From contig JAJFBJ010000145.1 in assembly GCA_020697375.1 (NCBI GenBank), forward strand, positions 1 to 8,206: DNA of 8,206 bases, in the 5' to 3' direction. Both the position numbers and the translations under genes were made by a program. Position 1 is the first letter of the stretch. The number at the start of each line of letters is the position of its first letter. The DNA comes from Nitrospira sp. (GTDB taxonomy: Bacteria > Nitrospirota > Nitrospiria > Nitrospirales > Nitrospiraceae). Below the pieces are notes generated by a model. The model did not search any database, was not told where the DNA came from, and saw only the letters and a program-made list of their open reading frames with translations. Below, piece after piece: positions 1 through 7,183 of this stretch.

Positions 1-58
1 TCAACATGAGCAGGCAAACCATCGTCAACAATACTTGGAGAATGTACTTGCGCGTCAT
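1..58 (-). CDS. N-terminus of a putative exported protein, cut off by the window edge
   Basis: A minus-strand ATG at 58-56 opens a frame that stays open to the window edge. The 19 visible residues read MTRKYILQVLLTMVCLLML: a short basic n-region (R3, K4) followed by a hydrophobic core, the layout of a Sec signal peptide or a membrane anchor. A cysteine at residue 15 could be a lipobox Cys, but no clear L-x-G/A-C motif surrounds it. A purine-rich stretch lies upstream on the minus strand (AGAGGGAGCGAGAAGG, about 76-61); the GGGAG part is rather far from the ATG and the AAGG part rather close. A stop codon lies in frame at 88-86 and no other ATG, GTG or TTG comes between, so this ATG is the only sensible upstream start. 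Nothing can be said about function. A plus-strand frame also covers this stretch (2-133) but has no visible start. Moderate confidence that the gene is real. Confidence 0.45.
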   Translation of the reverse strand, partial: MTRKYILQVLLTMVCLLML

Positions 59-390
59 GCCCTTCTCGCTCCCTCTGTAAATAGGTCAGTCGATAATGGA
101 CGGACGTCAGCAAGAAGTGATCCATATGCCTAGTGACTTCCAATGGTAAGATTTACCTGCAGTTAGAGTACAAATTGACAAGGTGTGCTGCTGAACTGCG
201 GCCTGCATGCCGCACCAAGGGCCACGGCTCGGTGCGTCTCAAGAGCCGCATATATGAAGTTTGCTCTCTTTGACCTGAATATTTAGCTCGGTTGACGCGC
301 CTCACTCTACGCCTCAATCAGTCGTTGCAGATCGATTCTAGATTTCGATTGTGCTTCTGGTACTGTCGTGTCAGGTGGTTTGAAGGAACT
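59..390. other. Intergenic region between the acyltransferase and the left-edge gene
   Basis: About 330 bases with no convincing coding frame on either strand. A 120-base hand count (61-180) gives about 44% GC, lower than a sampled stretch of tadA (about 53%). It should carry the 3' end of the acyltransferase transcript and the leader and promoter of the left-edge gene. A TTGTCA hexamer on the minus strand (181-176) resembles a -35 box, but no good -10 box follows at 16-18 bases, so no promoter is called. The one notable structure is the hairpin cluster at 197-248. No T-tract terminator was found. The longest minus-strand frame noticed here (251-153, 32 codons) has no ribosome binding site. 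Confidence 0.6.
197..248 (-). promoter_or_regulatory. Three overlapping alternative hairpins, possible structured leader or 3' end
   Basis: Read on the minus strand, three stems share arms. Stem 1 pairs CGGCTC (248-243) with GAGCCG (230-225). Stem 2 pairs CGCACCGAG (236-228) with CTTGGTGCG (219-211), nine pairs including one G-U, around an 8-base loop. Stem 3 pairs TGCGGC (214-209) with GCCGCA (202-197). Stem 2 shares bases with both others, so stems 1 and 3 can coexist but each excludes stem 2. The imperfect pair in stem 2 is G-U in minus-strand RNA but A-C in plus-strand RNA, which favours a minus-strand transcript. No T-tract follows any stem, so this is not a canonical intrinsic terminator or attenuator. 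It could be a structured 3' end of the operon, a leader element of the left-edge gene, or chance. Confidence 0.35.
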
Positions 391-1629
391 TCAGGGAGCA
401 GTTTTTGGCGGAAGATGGCTTCGGACGGATATCCAGCTGAATCTTGGTAATGGTAGTAGAGCGCTTTGGGCCTGCGGCAATCGGTCATAGGGAAGAAATC
501 GCTTGAATCTCAATATGGGTCTTTCGAAAAAGAACCAGGAAGCGCTCGCCATCGTCAGCAGCGTAACTAACCAGAGAAGGGCATGCACATAGAAGCCTAC
601 TTTCCATTGTTGTGCCGCGGCTACCACACACGCTGCAGCTACTACGTGCCAGAGGTAAAGGCCGTAACAGCGACTTCCCAGGAAGGTCAGAACTCTTGAG
701 GTCAAGACCGCTCGTATCGCACCTTGGATGTCAAGACTGGCGCCAAGAACGATTGCAAAACTGACGGCTAGCAATGAATAGCCAAAAACGCTGAAGAACC
801 ATGGCCTTGTTTGAGAGAGAGAAGGACTAAATGGTACCAGCAACGTGAGCATGATCATCACGAGTGCTGGCACTGCAAGCCTTTTGCTTGACGCCACGTG
901 TTGCTGCCAGCGTCCAGAGCTGTAAAGCACGGCCATAACAGCCCCGGCGGCGAGGGCATCAACCCGGCAAAACGTTAGTACATAAATTGCGGGATAGGCA
1001 GTCCCCGCTGAAAGCATGAGGGCCCTGGCGAGGGGGGCAAAGACTATCAATACCAGACTCCACCGTAATAGCTGGTCTGCTGTGCACAATCGAACGATAA
1101 ACGGCCAAATCAGATAGAACTGCTCCTCAATCGCTAAGCTCCATAAAATCATGACGGCCAACGGTTGCCATCCGTATATCGCAATGTGAATATTGCCCAG
1201 GTAGAGGGCATACCACGCCCATTCGTCAAAGCTCGAAATCATGTTCAAGGGGTCGCCTATCGATGTGAGCCCAATCAGGACAGCCAGGTACAAAAAGGAC
1301 AACGGAAGAATTCGTAATCCCCGCCTGCCCCAGAAGGCAACAGAGGAACCTGCGCTTTCTTTCACGCGAAGGAGTATCAGCGTAATAAGAAACCCACTGA
1401 TGACAAAGAACAAATCCACACCGATCCAACCACCAAGACTCATCCGCCCAACCAAGCCGAGGAGCGACCACGGATTCTGTTCAGCGGAAAACTCGGGCAG
1501 GCTTCTGAAGAGGAAGGGGGCGTGATACCAGAGAACGAGCAGAATCGCGACTCCCCGCAAGCCATCAACCTCTGGAAAGTAACATTTTTGGCTAGGGCGG
1601 AAGTTTTTTACCGACTCGTCTGGCACCAT
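391..1629 (-). CDS. Acyltransferase-3 family (OafA/YrhL-like) membrane O-acyltransferase
   Basis: A 412-residue polytopic inner-membrane protein. Family members move acetyl or other acyl groups onto periplasmic or surface glycans such as O-antigen or exopolysaccharide. The family signature is seen throughout: VDGLRGVAILLVLWYH at 21-36 with the conserved Arg25 and His36 (R-x10-H), GVDLFFVISGFLIT at 70-83, WSLAIEEQFYLIWP at 163-176, a late GLYLWH motif at 323-328, and FFFERP at 366-371 near the end of the last membrane helix. About ten hydrophobic segments fit the usual fold. There is no C-terminal SGNH esterase domain; a tail of about 35 residues rich in Pro and Leu follows the last helix. The ATG at 1629 has GGAG at 1641-1638, 8 bases upstream, and overlaps the end of the preceding gene by 22 bases, so translation is probably coupled. 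It is the last gene of the apparent operon. The acceptor molecule cannot be read from sequence. Confidence 0.93.
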   Translation of the reverse strand: MVPDESVKNFRPSQKCYFPEVDGLRGVAILLVLWYHAPFLFRSLPEFSAEQNPWSLLGLVGRMSLGGWIGVDLFFVISGFLITLILLRVKESAGSSVAFWGRRGLRILPLSFLYLAVLIGLTSIGDPLNMISSFDEWAWYALYLGNIHIAIYGWQPLAVMILWSLAIEEQFYLIWPFIVRLCTADQLLRWSLVLIVFAPLARALMLSAGTAYPAIYVLTFCRVDALAAGAVMAVLYSSGRWQQHVASSKRLAVPALVMIMLTLLVPFSPSLSQTRPWFFSVFGYSLLAVSFAIVLGASLDIQGAIRAVLTSRVLTFLGSRCYGLYLWHVVAAACVVAAAQQWKVGFYVHALLWLVTLLTMASASWFFFERPILRFKRFLPYDRLPQAQSALLPLPRFSWISVRSHLPPKTAP

Positions 1630-1937
1630 TGCTCAAGCTCCAATGAAAACACGAGGAATTCGTCTCCTCCCTGACGACCGTACTGCTCTCTTGCGATTTG
1701 CTCTTGATGGTCTTTGCGAAGGCGTTCACATGCCATCCGCTGTGCCCTCTGAATCTGAGGTCGCAACTTGGCTTGATCTTCAAGAGAACGTCCAGCCAGG
1801 CCTTCTTGCATGCGTTTGAGATACAAGTAATGATCGTACAGCTTCGGTTCTTCCGATGGAGCCGGTGGCGCATCGACTTCCGCTGCGTATAGCGAAACGG
1901 GCCCCAACAACCATGCACATAGCACCAGTACTTTCAT
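1608..1937 (-). CDS. Small secreted protein of unknown function
   Basis: A 109-residue protein that I do not recognise. Residues 1-18 or 1-19 form a clear Sec signal peptide (MKVLVLCAWLLGPVSLYA), with likely cleavage after Ala18 or Ala19. The mature part begins with a Pro- and Glu-rich linker (AEVDAPPAPSEEPK). A charged, probably helical stretch rich in Arg, Gln, Glu and Leu follows (about 33-88), then a shorter C-terminal segment. The mature protein has two cysteines, Cys70 and Cys105, which could form a disulfide in the periplasm. The ATG at 1937 sits 7 bases after the DUF362 stop codon, and that TAG is the first part of an AGGTGG ribosome binding site. The 3' end runs 22 bases into the acyltransferase gene. 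Tight packing on both sides, a signal peptide and an RBS support a real gene. The overlap suggests it is made together with the acyltransferase, but a functional link is inference. Confidence 0.8.
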   Translation of the reverse strand: MKVLVLCAWLLGPVSLYAAEVDAPPAPSEEPKLYDHYLYLKRMQEGLAGRSLEDQAKLRPQIQRAQRMACERLRKDHQEQIAREQYGRQGGDEFLVFSLELEQWCQTSR

Positions 1938-1944
1938 GTCCCAC

Positions 1945-2970
1945 CTATGCGAGTCGTAAGCCTTGATGCGCTGGAATCGTTTCGATCAGATTAAAGTTCG
2001 TCCGCACTGAAATAATTGATTCACCACGCTGATCAATCGCTACTTCTGCAATCGGCCCGAGCCAATTGTCGGCCTGCTCCAAGTAAGGCACTTTGTACGG
2101 ATCGATGCCCATGATGCGGCAGCAGGTTGCATCAACCGCCGCTAGATTGCGTCCCATCACAAGGACACCGGCCTTCTTCGGATCACCCATAATCGGACCG
2201 TCGCCTTCCATACCAACGATCCCGTCCACAATAGCAAAATGAGGCTTTAGGGTTGCGTTGATGTCTAAAATCGAACTCTGTATCCCCACAGAATGGAGCA
2301 CATTCTTGGGCCAACCATAATAAATGCCGGGCATGACGCCGAAGAGATTCTTCATTGAGAGCGTTGCTCCAGTCCAATGATGCGTTTTCATTTTAGCGAC
2401 TGATACGATCCAATCCACTTCCTTGAAAAGAGCAGGGAATGTTAGCGTTCGCATGGAGGATTGGCGCCCCGCATTCGGCACCTCGTAGCCTGTGATGTAA
2501 TTCAGATCATGAAACGGGATGCGATCCTCGGTGAGGACATCCGCCAAGCCGGATTCTTCGTAGACAGCCAGTGTGTCACGGCGATGGCCTGGCCCTTCGG
2601 CAACCATGACGGTGGACGCTTCGAGGCCAAGAAACGCCTCAATCGCTCCACGTAGCACGAGAGGATGCGTATTGATGTGATGCGCCCCTGATGCTGTTTC
2701 GACCAGGTTCGGCTTGAGCAAAACACGTTTGCCTTTTATCTCTTCAGGGAAAACGCCCAGTTCTCGAATTCCTCGCAAAATAGTAGCGGCAATATCTAAC
2801 TGGTAATGCTCTAGTTTACCCACAAAAGTTTCAGACCGTTGTGGCTTTCGGAAATACCGCCTTGGAACAAGTAGGAGTCCTGATCCGATCACAAGTCCAG
2901 CCGTCGCAGCCAGGAGAACATCACGGCGCGTCACACTCCATTCCATATTTTTATTCACAGAATCAGACAT
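1945..2970 (-). CDS. DUF362 domain protein with twin-arginine N-terminal anchor
   Basis: A 341-residue protein of the DUF362 family (PF04015), whose biochemical role is not established. Visible family features are KRVLLKPNLV at 81-90, the His/Lys-rich core MKTHHWTGATLSMKNLFG at 194-211, the glycine-rich DGIVGMEGDGP at 249-259, and AVDATCCRIMGIDP at 278-291. There is no CxxCxxC ferredoxin cluster, unlike some DUF362 proteins. The N-terminus carries TRRDVLL (Arg15-Arg16) followed by a hydrophobic stretch (about 21-35), typical of a Tat signal. No clear AxA cleavage site follows; instead a basic PRRYFRK segment does, so it may stay as a membrane anchor. The start at 2970 is preferred because AGGG (2980-2977) lies 6 bases upstream and it leaves a 28-base gap after the previous gene. 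An upstream ATG at 3063 would overlap that gene by 65 bases and bury the Tat motif. Confidence 0.88.
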   Translation of the reverse strand: MSDSVNKNMEWSVTRRDVLLAATAGLVIGSGLLLVPRRYFRKPQRSETFVGKLEHYQLDIAATILRGIRELGVFPEEIKGKRVLLKPNLVETASGAHHINTHPLVLRGAIEAFLGLEASTVMVAEGPGHRRDTLAVYEESGLADVLTEDRIPFHDLNYITGYEVPNAGRQSSMRTLTFPALFKEVDWIVSVAKMKTHHWTGATLSMKNLFGVMPGIYYGWPKNVLHSVGIQSSILDINATLKPHFAIVDGIVGMEGDGPIMGDPKKAGVLVMGRNLAAVDATCCRIMGIDPYKVPYLEQADNWLGPIAEVAIDQRGESIISVRTNFNLIETIPAHQGLRLA

Positions 2971-2976
2971 CGAATA

Positions 2977-2980
2977 CCCT
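2977..2980 (-). promoter_or_regulatory. Ribosome binding site that decides the DUF362 start
   Basis: AGGG on the minus strand lies 6 bases before the ATG at 2970, within the 28-base gap after the cyclase-like gene. It supports this start over the longer frame beginning at 3063. It is a modest match to the Shine-Dalgarno consensus. Confidence 0.5.
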
Positions 2981-2998
2981 AACGAGCGACTATATTGG

Positions 2999-3904
2999 TT
3001 ACTCTTTTGGCGCTCGAGTTGCCAACAAAGTAACGTTATTGCCCTTCTCGCCTGCGAAAGCACCTAAAAAAATGAGACTCAGGGCAGAAGTATCATACTC
3101 ATCGTATCGGGATTGATTCGCCAGACAACGTTCGACCAACGCGTGACCGTTCGCCGGCCAAGCCTCCCAAGCAGCGAGACCCAGCAAAGCCCATCCGAGC
3201 GAGATCGGCGTGCGCAACCGGTCGGCTTCACCTTGAAGATACTCCAGGCTCCGGGCGACCTTCTCCTGGCCGACCGTCCCCGCCAATCCGCTTAATGCCG
3301 CACCGGTGCTTTCTGGCATGGGGTGGAGCTCCTTCCCAAACATCAGGGTATTCCCATAATTCCACCCACCGTGAGGAAGTTGACGATCAAGTATCATTCG
3401 AATGGCTTCATTCACGCGATCGTGCTCACCATGACCGGTCGCTCGTAACGCCATCAGGCAGACAGCCGTAGGTTCGATCCAGGAATGGGTATCTTTGATC
3501 CAGGGCCATCCCCTCAGGGCTGTATCGTGCGCCCAAGGGGCATCTGGCTTCCTAGGGGAGTGAACGCCGGTGGATTCAAGCAGAAAACGAACAGCACGTT
3601 CTTGAGCAGGTTGGCTTACAGGTGAGTTCTTCCAGGCCAGAACGGCAAGGGCTGTAGGCCAATAGGAGTCTGGATGCTCCCTGTCGACACAGAGGCGGCC
3701 GCCTTTATCCTGCTCATGCACGAGACGCGCACGGTGCTTTTCGAGTATTTCCTGCTCCCCACCAGCCGCTTGGAAGGCAAGGATTCCCCATGCAGTCGCA
3801 TCTGTGCGGAAAGGCCCGCGAGGCAGATCAGCAATACCTCCCTCAAGCAGAAATCGTCGAGAGAGTTTCTCACGAATCATTCGCTTGAGAGACACAGATC
3901 TCAT
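2999..3904 (-). CDS. Squalene-cyclase/prenyltransferase-repeat protein, single alpha-toroid
   Basis: A 301-residue protein resembling one alpha/alpha-barrel domain of the squalene-hopene cyclase and prenyltransferase-beta superfamily. Six helix-repeat signatures can be picked out: TDATAWGILAFQAAG (34-48), YWPTALAVLAW (81-91), SWIEPTAVCLMALRATG (141-157), PESTGAALSGLAG (197-209), ISLGWALLGLAAW (234-246) and YDTSALSLIFLGAF (270-283). A QW-type motif, QLPHGGW, lies at 175-181, with a weaker QDKGGRL at 65-71. True squalene-hopene cyclases are about twice as long and carry a catalytic DxDDTA; here the similar-looking stretch reads WIEPTA, so hopanoid cyclisation is unlikely. No signal peptide or membrane helix is seen, so it is probably cytoplasmic. 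The gene starts 9 bases after the tadC stop with a weak ribosome binding site; the ATG at 3880 (Met9) is an alternative. The substrate is unknown; it may be a binding protein or a small-toroid enzyme. Confidence 0.85.
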   Translation of the reverse strand: MRSVSLKRMIREKLSRRFLLEGGIADLPRGPFRTDATAWGILAFQAAGGEQEILEKHRARLVHEQDKGGRLCVDREHPDSYWPTALAVLAWKNSPVSQPAQERAVRFLLESTGVHSPRKPDAPWAHDTALRGWPWIKDTHSWIEPTAVCLMALRATGHGEHDRVNEAIRMILDRQLPHGGWNYGNTLMFGKELHPMPESTGAALSGLAGTVGQEKVARSLEYLQGEADRLRTPISLGWALLGLAAWEAWPANGHALVERCLANQSRYDEYDTSALSLIFLGAFAGEKGNNVTLLATRAPKE

Positions 3905-3913
3905 GGGCCGTCT

Positions 3914-4870
3914 TCAGTGGCCGTTCAGTGCCGGGAAAAATACCCGAACCATTTTGATGCAGGCCGGTCCAATGACGACGATAAACATGCTCGGGAAGAT
4001 AAAGAATATGAGAGGCAGGAGCAACTTTACAGGCAATTTGGCGGCCATCTCTTCGGCTTTCAATCGACGTGTCGTACGCATTGCATCCGCGTGGACTCTG
4101 AGGGCCTGGCCAATACTGGTCCCGAACCGGTCAGTCTGTACAAGCAGCGCGACCAAAGAACTTACCTCTTCCAGATCCGTGCGATGAGCAAGATTCCTGA
4201 GTGCCTCTTGTCTTGCCACGCCGTTTCGCAATTCAAGGGTTAGTAAGTACAATTCGTCGCCCAGTTCAGGATGGGTACGCTTCACCTCGTCGCCAACTCG
4301 ACCAATCGCCTGATCCAGACCTAAACCTGCTTCGACGCAGACCACCATCAGATCCAAGGCATCCGGAATAGCCCGTTGGAGCGCATCCTTCCGATGCGCA
4401 ATCGCCCTTCTGAGCCATAGCACCGGAGCATAATAGCCAGATGCGGCAGCCAGGACATAGAAAAATGTCAATTGCGATGCACTGGGAAATCCCAGAGCTT
4501 TTGCCGGAATCAGTGTAAGTACACACACGATCACCACGGCCAGGAAGAGCTTGGCACCAAGAAAAAAGACCGATGCCTTCCCGCTCCGATAGCCCGCGTT
4601 GATCAATTTGCGACGAGTTGCTCGAGCTTCCTCAATGTTGGAGGGCTGATTTAATTTACCGAACCATTCCAGCACTGCCTGCAATTGTGTCTTGAGCTCG
4701 TCGATGATGCTTTCGGGATCTGCTTCAGAGTCGGCGGTAGCACTCGTACCGTCGGCTCGTCGTCGCCAGGTTTGCACTGCTTCCCTGGAGGTGAAGTAAA
4801 AAAAGACAGCAGAGCTCCCCAGAACGATGGCTAGAAACGTGAATAGTGCGACGATGAGAGGAAGATCCAT
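3914..4870 (-). CDS. tadC: TadC, Tad pilus inner-membrane platform protein
   Basis: A 318-residue type II secretion F-domain protein, the second of the two platform proteins that work with the TadA ATPase to assemble Flp-type pili. Hydrophobic segments lie at about 5-26, 103-121, 132-150 and 281-301. The F domain runs from about 168 to 290 and shows the TadC-type opening IPDALDLMVVCVEAGLGLDQAI (given as 168-189; key residues P169, D170, D173, E180, G182) and a later LVQTDRFGTSIGQALRVHADAMR region at about 243-265. Length and layout are normal for the family. The ATG at 4870 has a strong AAGGAG 6 bases upstream that overlaps the tadB stop codon, with a 10-base gap between the genes. TadC rather than a second TadB is chosen from position after tadB and the VVCVEAGLGLDQA motif. 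Confidence 0.93.
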   Translation of the reverse strand: MDLPLIVALFTFLAIVLGSSAVFFYFTSREAVQTWRRRADGTSATADSEADPESIIDELKTQLQAVLEWFGKLNQPSNIEEARATRRKLINAGYRSGKASVFFLGAKLFLAVVIVCVLTLIPAKALGFPSASQLTFFYVLAAASGYYAPVLWLRRAIAHRKDALQRAIPDALDLMVVCVEAGLGLDQAIGRVGDEVKRTHPELGDELYLLTLELRNGVARQEALRNLAHRTDLEEVSSLVALLVQTDRFGTSIGQALRVHADAMRTTRRLKAEEMAAKLPVKLLLPLIFFIFPSMFIVVIGPACIKMVRVFFPALNGH

Positions 4871-4876
4871 GTTCAG

Positions 4877-4882
4877 CTCCTT
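4877..4882 (-). promoter_or_regulatory. tadC ribosome binding site overlapping the tadB stop
   Basis: AAGGAG on the minus strand lies 6 bases before the tadC ATG. Its first two bases are the last two of the tadB TAA stop codon (4883-4881), so ribosomes finishing tadB are placed to restart on tadC. Confidence 0.7.
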
Positions 4883-5846
4883 AAACGTTGATCGCCACCA
4901 TGCGCTTCATGATGAAGGCTCCTGTCACCATGAGAAAACTTCCAACCATGACCATATTCTGCCCCGTAGGATCTATGAACAACGTCATCATATAGTCAGG
5001 AGCCATCTTGAACAGGCCAACCGCGATAATGAGAGGCAGGGCAAACAAGACAACCGCGGAAAAACGCCCTTCGGCTGATAAGGCTTTTATTCTCAACTGC
5101 AATTCGAACCGCATCCGGATCAGTCCTGCAAGCGAATCGATAATCTCGGCCAAGTTGCCTCCCGTCTCCCGCTGGACGAGAACAGAGGTCACAAAGAACC
5201 GTAAGTCTACGCTATCCAGTCGATCAGTCATGTTTTGAAGTGCCTGTGGTAACGCGACCCCCATAGACACCTCATCGAAAACACGCCTGAACTCGGTCCC
5301 GATCGGATCGCTCGCCTCTTCTCCCACCAGCTTCAGTCCGACAGATAAGGCATGGCCCGCCCTAAGGGACCGCGAGACCAATTCAAGTGCCTCGGGCAAC
5401 TGACGCGCAAACATGGCCATTCGTTGACTCTTGAGCCAATAAAGATACGCCGCCGGTAGCGCGCCACAGATCGCTGCCAACAATAGGGCAAGAAGCACAG
5501 GTAGCCGCATCGACAACGCGGAAATCAATCCCACTAGTGCCAGGACCAGTATGGCCAGAACAAAAATACCCAACGGCACCCGGCAATCCGCCTGCCGGTG
5601 AAGCAGCTGGAGGACTTGGAATCGGCGAACCTTCATCAAGAGGTCGTTCAGCCAGGGAATGTCGCTGAGAGACTCCTTCCGCACGATCTCCAATTCCGTT
5701 GCCGCTGCAGGAGCCGACCATTTTTGGATCCGCTCGACGGCGCGATCGGTCCCGCGAGGTTTCAGCATGCGGTGGACTGTTGCACACCCTTGCAGAAACA
5801 CCAGGATAGTCCCGAAAATACCCAGTGCGATAAAAGCGGTCAGCAT
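4881..5846 (-). CDS. tadB: TadB, Tad pilus inner-membrane platform protein
   Basis: A 321-residue type II secretion F-domain protein. TadB pairs with TadC in the inner membrane to form the platform through which the TadA ATPase drives Flp pilus assembly. Hydrophobic segments lie at about 3-20, 92-110, 115-135, 262-282 and 296-315. The F domain begins at [19 protein letters not shown] (149-167), typical of TadB, and includes the conserved [20 protein letters not shown] region at 218-237 (G229, G230, N231, L232). Length is normal. The ATG at 5846 overlaps the last codons of tadA by 7 bases (ATGCTGA), and AAAAGGTG (5859-5852) gives a ribosome binding site inside tadA, so coupling to the ATPase is expected. 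Nothing is truncated. Confidence 0.94.
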   Translation of the reverse strand: MLTAFIALGIFGTILVFLQGCATVHRMLKPRGTDRAVERIQKWSAPAAATELEIVRKESLSDIPWLNDLLMKVRRFQVLQLLHRQADCRVPLGIFVLAILVLALVGLISALSMRLPVLLALLLAAICGALPAAYLYWLKSQRMAMFARQLPEALELVSRSLRAGHALSVGLKLVGEEASDPIGTEFRRVFDEVSMGVALPQALQNMTDRLDSVDLRFFVTSVLVQRETGGNLAEIIDSLAGLIRMRFELQLRIKALSAEGRFSAVVLFALPLIIAVGLFKMAPDYMMTLFIDPTGQNMVMVGSFLMVTGAFIMKRMVAINV

Positions 5847-7150
5847 TCGTACACCTTTTGTGGATCAAAGAGGTCAACTGGTAGGGCAACACCCCTTGCG
5901 GCCAGCCGTTCGGCGAACTTCGGGCGTACGCCGGTCGCCTTAAATCGTCCTTTGACTTTGCGGTTTTCATCCAGCCCGGTCTGTTGAAACACGAATAGCT
6001 CCTGCAAGGTGATCAAGTCGCCCTCCATGCCGGAGATCTCTTGCAGACTGATCAGTTTTCTCGTCCCATCCGACATTCGTGCAATTTGGATGATGACGTC
6101 CAATGCTGAGGAAACATAATGACGCATGGCCTTCGTCGCCAGATTGAGTCCTGCCATCGACACCAAAGTCTCAATCCTGGTCAGGGCATCCCGGCAGGAA
6201 TTGGCATGAACCGTGGTTAATGACCCATCATGGCCCGTATTCATGGCCTGTAACATGTCCAAACTTTCCGCACCGCGAACCTCACCCAGGATAATGCGGT
6301 CAGGACGCATACGAAGAGCATTCTTGACGAGCTCACGCTGTGCGATCTCGCCCTTGCCCTCGATATTGGCAGGCCGGGTTTCCAGACGGACCACGTGATC
6401 CTGGCGCAACTGTAACTCAGCCGCGTCTTCGATCGTCACAATCCGCTCATTGTTCGGAATGAATCCCGATAAAATGTTCAATAGCGTCGTTTTGCCTGAG
6501 CCGGTTCCGCCGGAGATCATCACATTCAATCGGGCTTGAACGATTGCCTTCATTAAGTCACCGATTTCCGGCGTCAGGGATCGCTTCTCAATCAGGTGAT
6601 ACAGTTGCAGTGGATCTTTGCTGAACTTCCTAATCGAGAGCGAGGGCCCGTCAATGGCGAGCGGAGGAATGATGGCGTTGACACGAGAACCATCGGCTAA
6701 TCGGGCATCGACCATTGGAACCGATTCATCGATGCGTCGTCCGACGCGTGACACGATCTTTTCAATGATCTTCTTCAGGTGCGCATCGTCCTTGAATCGA
6801 ACGGAAGTGAGCTCAAGTCGCCCTTGCCGCTCGACGAAGACCTGCTTGTGCCCGTTCACAAGAATGTCGTTGATGGTCGAATCAGCAAGCAATGGCTCCA
6901 ACGGCCCTAAGCCGAGCACCTCATGGACAACATCTTGTGTAATTTGTGTCCGCTCCCGTTGATTGAGCGGCATCGATTCCTGTTGCAGTAATTGCTCAAT
7001 CAGCTTGGTCAACTGAGCAATCACCGCATCCTGCGACAGAGAGCTGAGCGCGTTTAAATCAAGCATCTCGATCACGCGCTGATGCAACCGATCTTTCAGC
7101 TCATGATGGGAGGCCATCTCGGTACCATTAGCCTGTTTCATTGTGAGCAT
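5840..7150 (-). CDS. tadA: TadA/CpaF, Tad pilus secretion ATPase
   Basis: A 436-residue cytoplasmic ATPase of the type II/IV secretion superfamily that powers pilus assembly and, in studied Tad systems, retraction. An N-terminal helical region (about 15-80) precedes the [15 protein letters not shown] segment at 86-100, typical of CpaF. ATPase motifs are intact: Walker A GGTGSGKT (214-221), Asp box [10 protein letters not shown] (237-246), Walker [12 protein letters not shown] (285-295) and His box [12 protein letters not shown] (306-317). R137-R139 and the [11 protein letters not shown] stretch (153-163) match the family. The ATG at 7150 has GAAGGAG 9 bases upstream. Met4 and Met12 are possible later starts but lack that spacing. 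The gene follows tadZ by 33 bases and its stop overlaps the tadB start by 7 bases. Length and motifs suggest a fully active enzyme. Confidence 0.97.
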   Translation of the reverse strand: MLTMKQANGTEMASHHELKDRLHQRVIEMLDLNALSSLSQDAVIAQLTKLIEQLLQQESMPLNQRERTQITQDVVHEVLGLGPLEPLLADSTINDILVNGHKQVFVERQGRLELTSVRFKDDAHLKKIIEKIVSRVGRRIDESVPMVDARLADGSRVNAIIPPLAIDGPSLSIRKFSKDPLQLYHLIEKRSLTPEIGDLMKAIVQARLNVMISGGTGSGKTTLLNILSGFIPNNERIVTIEDAAELQLRQDHVVRLETRPANIEGKGEIAQRELVKNALRMRPDRIILGEVRGAESLDMLQAMNTGHDGSLTTVHANSCRDALTRIETLVSMAGLNLATKAMRHYVSSALDVIIQIARMSDGTRKLISLQEISGMEGDLITLQELFVFQQTGLDENRKVKGRFKATGVRPKFAERLAARGVALPVDLFDPQKVYEC

Positions 7151-7159
7151 CGTTCTATT

Positions 7160-7166
7160 CTCCTTC
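7160..7166 (-). promoter_or_regulatory. tadA ribosome binding site
   Basis: GAAGGAG on the minus strand lies 9 bases before the tadA ATG at 7150 and within the 33-base gap after the tadZ stop. It supports the first ATG over Met4 or Met12. No promoter-like sequence fits into this gap, so tadA is probably transcribed from upstream of tadZ. Confidence 0.65.
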
Positions 7167-7183
7167 TCGCCGCTTAACCCGGC

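Noticed and set aside
2..133. Plus-strand frame open at the left edge (43 codons to TAG at 131-133)
   Set aside because: An open frame of this length is not unusual by chance. The opposite strand holds a more convincing start with a signal peptide, and all other genes are on the minus strand. A gene tail cannot be fully excluded.
175..203. Perfect TTGACA on the plus strand as a -35 box
   Set aside because: The sequence 17 bases downstream is GC-rich (GCGGCC) with no -10 match, and no plus-strand gene follows.
153..251. 32-codon minus-strand frame in the intergenic region
   Set aside because: There is no ribosome binding site, the product is short and basic with no recognisable feature, and it covers the hairpin cluster.
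1592..1918. 108-codon minus-strand frame overlapping the small secreted protein
   Set aside because: The competing frame at 1608-1937 has a signal peptide, a ribosome binding site and proper junctions with both neighbours. This one has none of these.
2971..3063. Longer DUF362 reading frame starting at 3063
   Set aside because: It would overlap the upstream gene by 65 bases and place 31 extra residues before the Tat-type N-terminus. The ATG at 2970 has AGGG 6 bases upstream and follows the previous stop.
3674..4243. 189-codon plus-strand frame across the tadC / cyclase-like junction
   Set aside because: It is antisense to two well-supported genes and crosses their boundary. Its translation shows no recognisable domain.
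5383..5970. 195-codon minus-strand frame inside tadB and the end of tadA
   Set aside because: It is an out-of-frame shadow of two genes with clear family motifs. Its translation is rich in Pro, Ser and Arg and has no recognisable fold.
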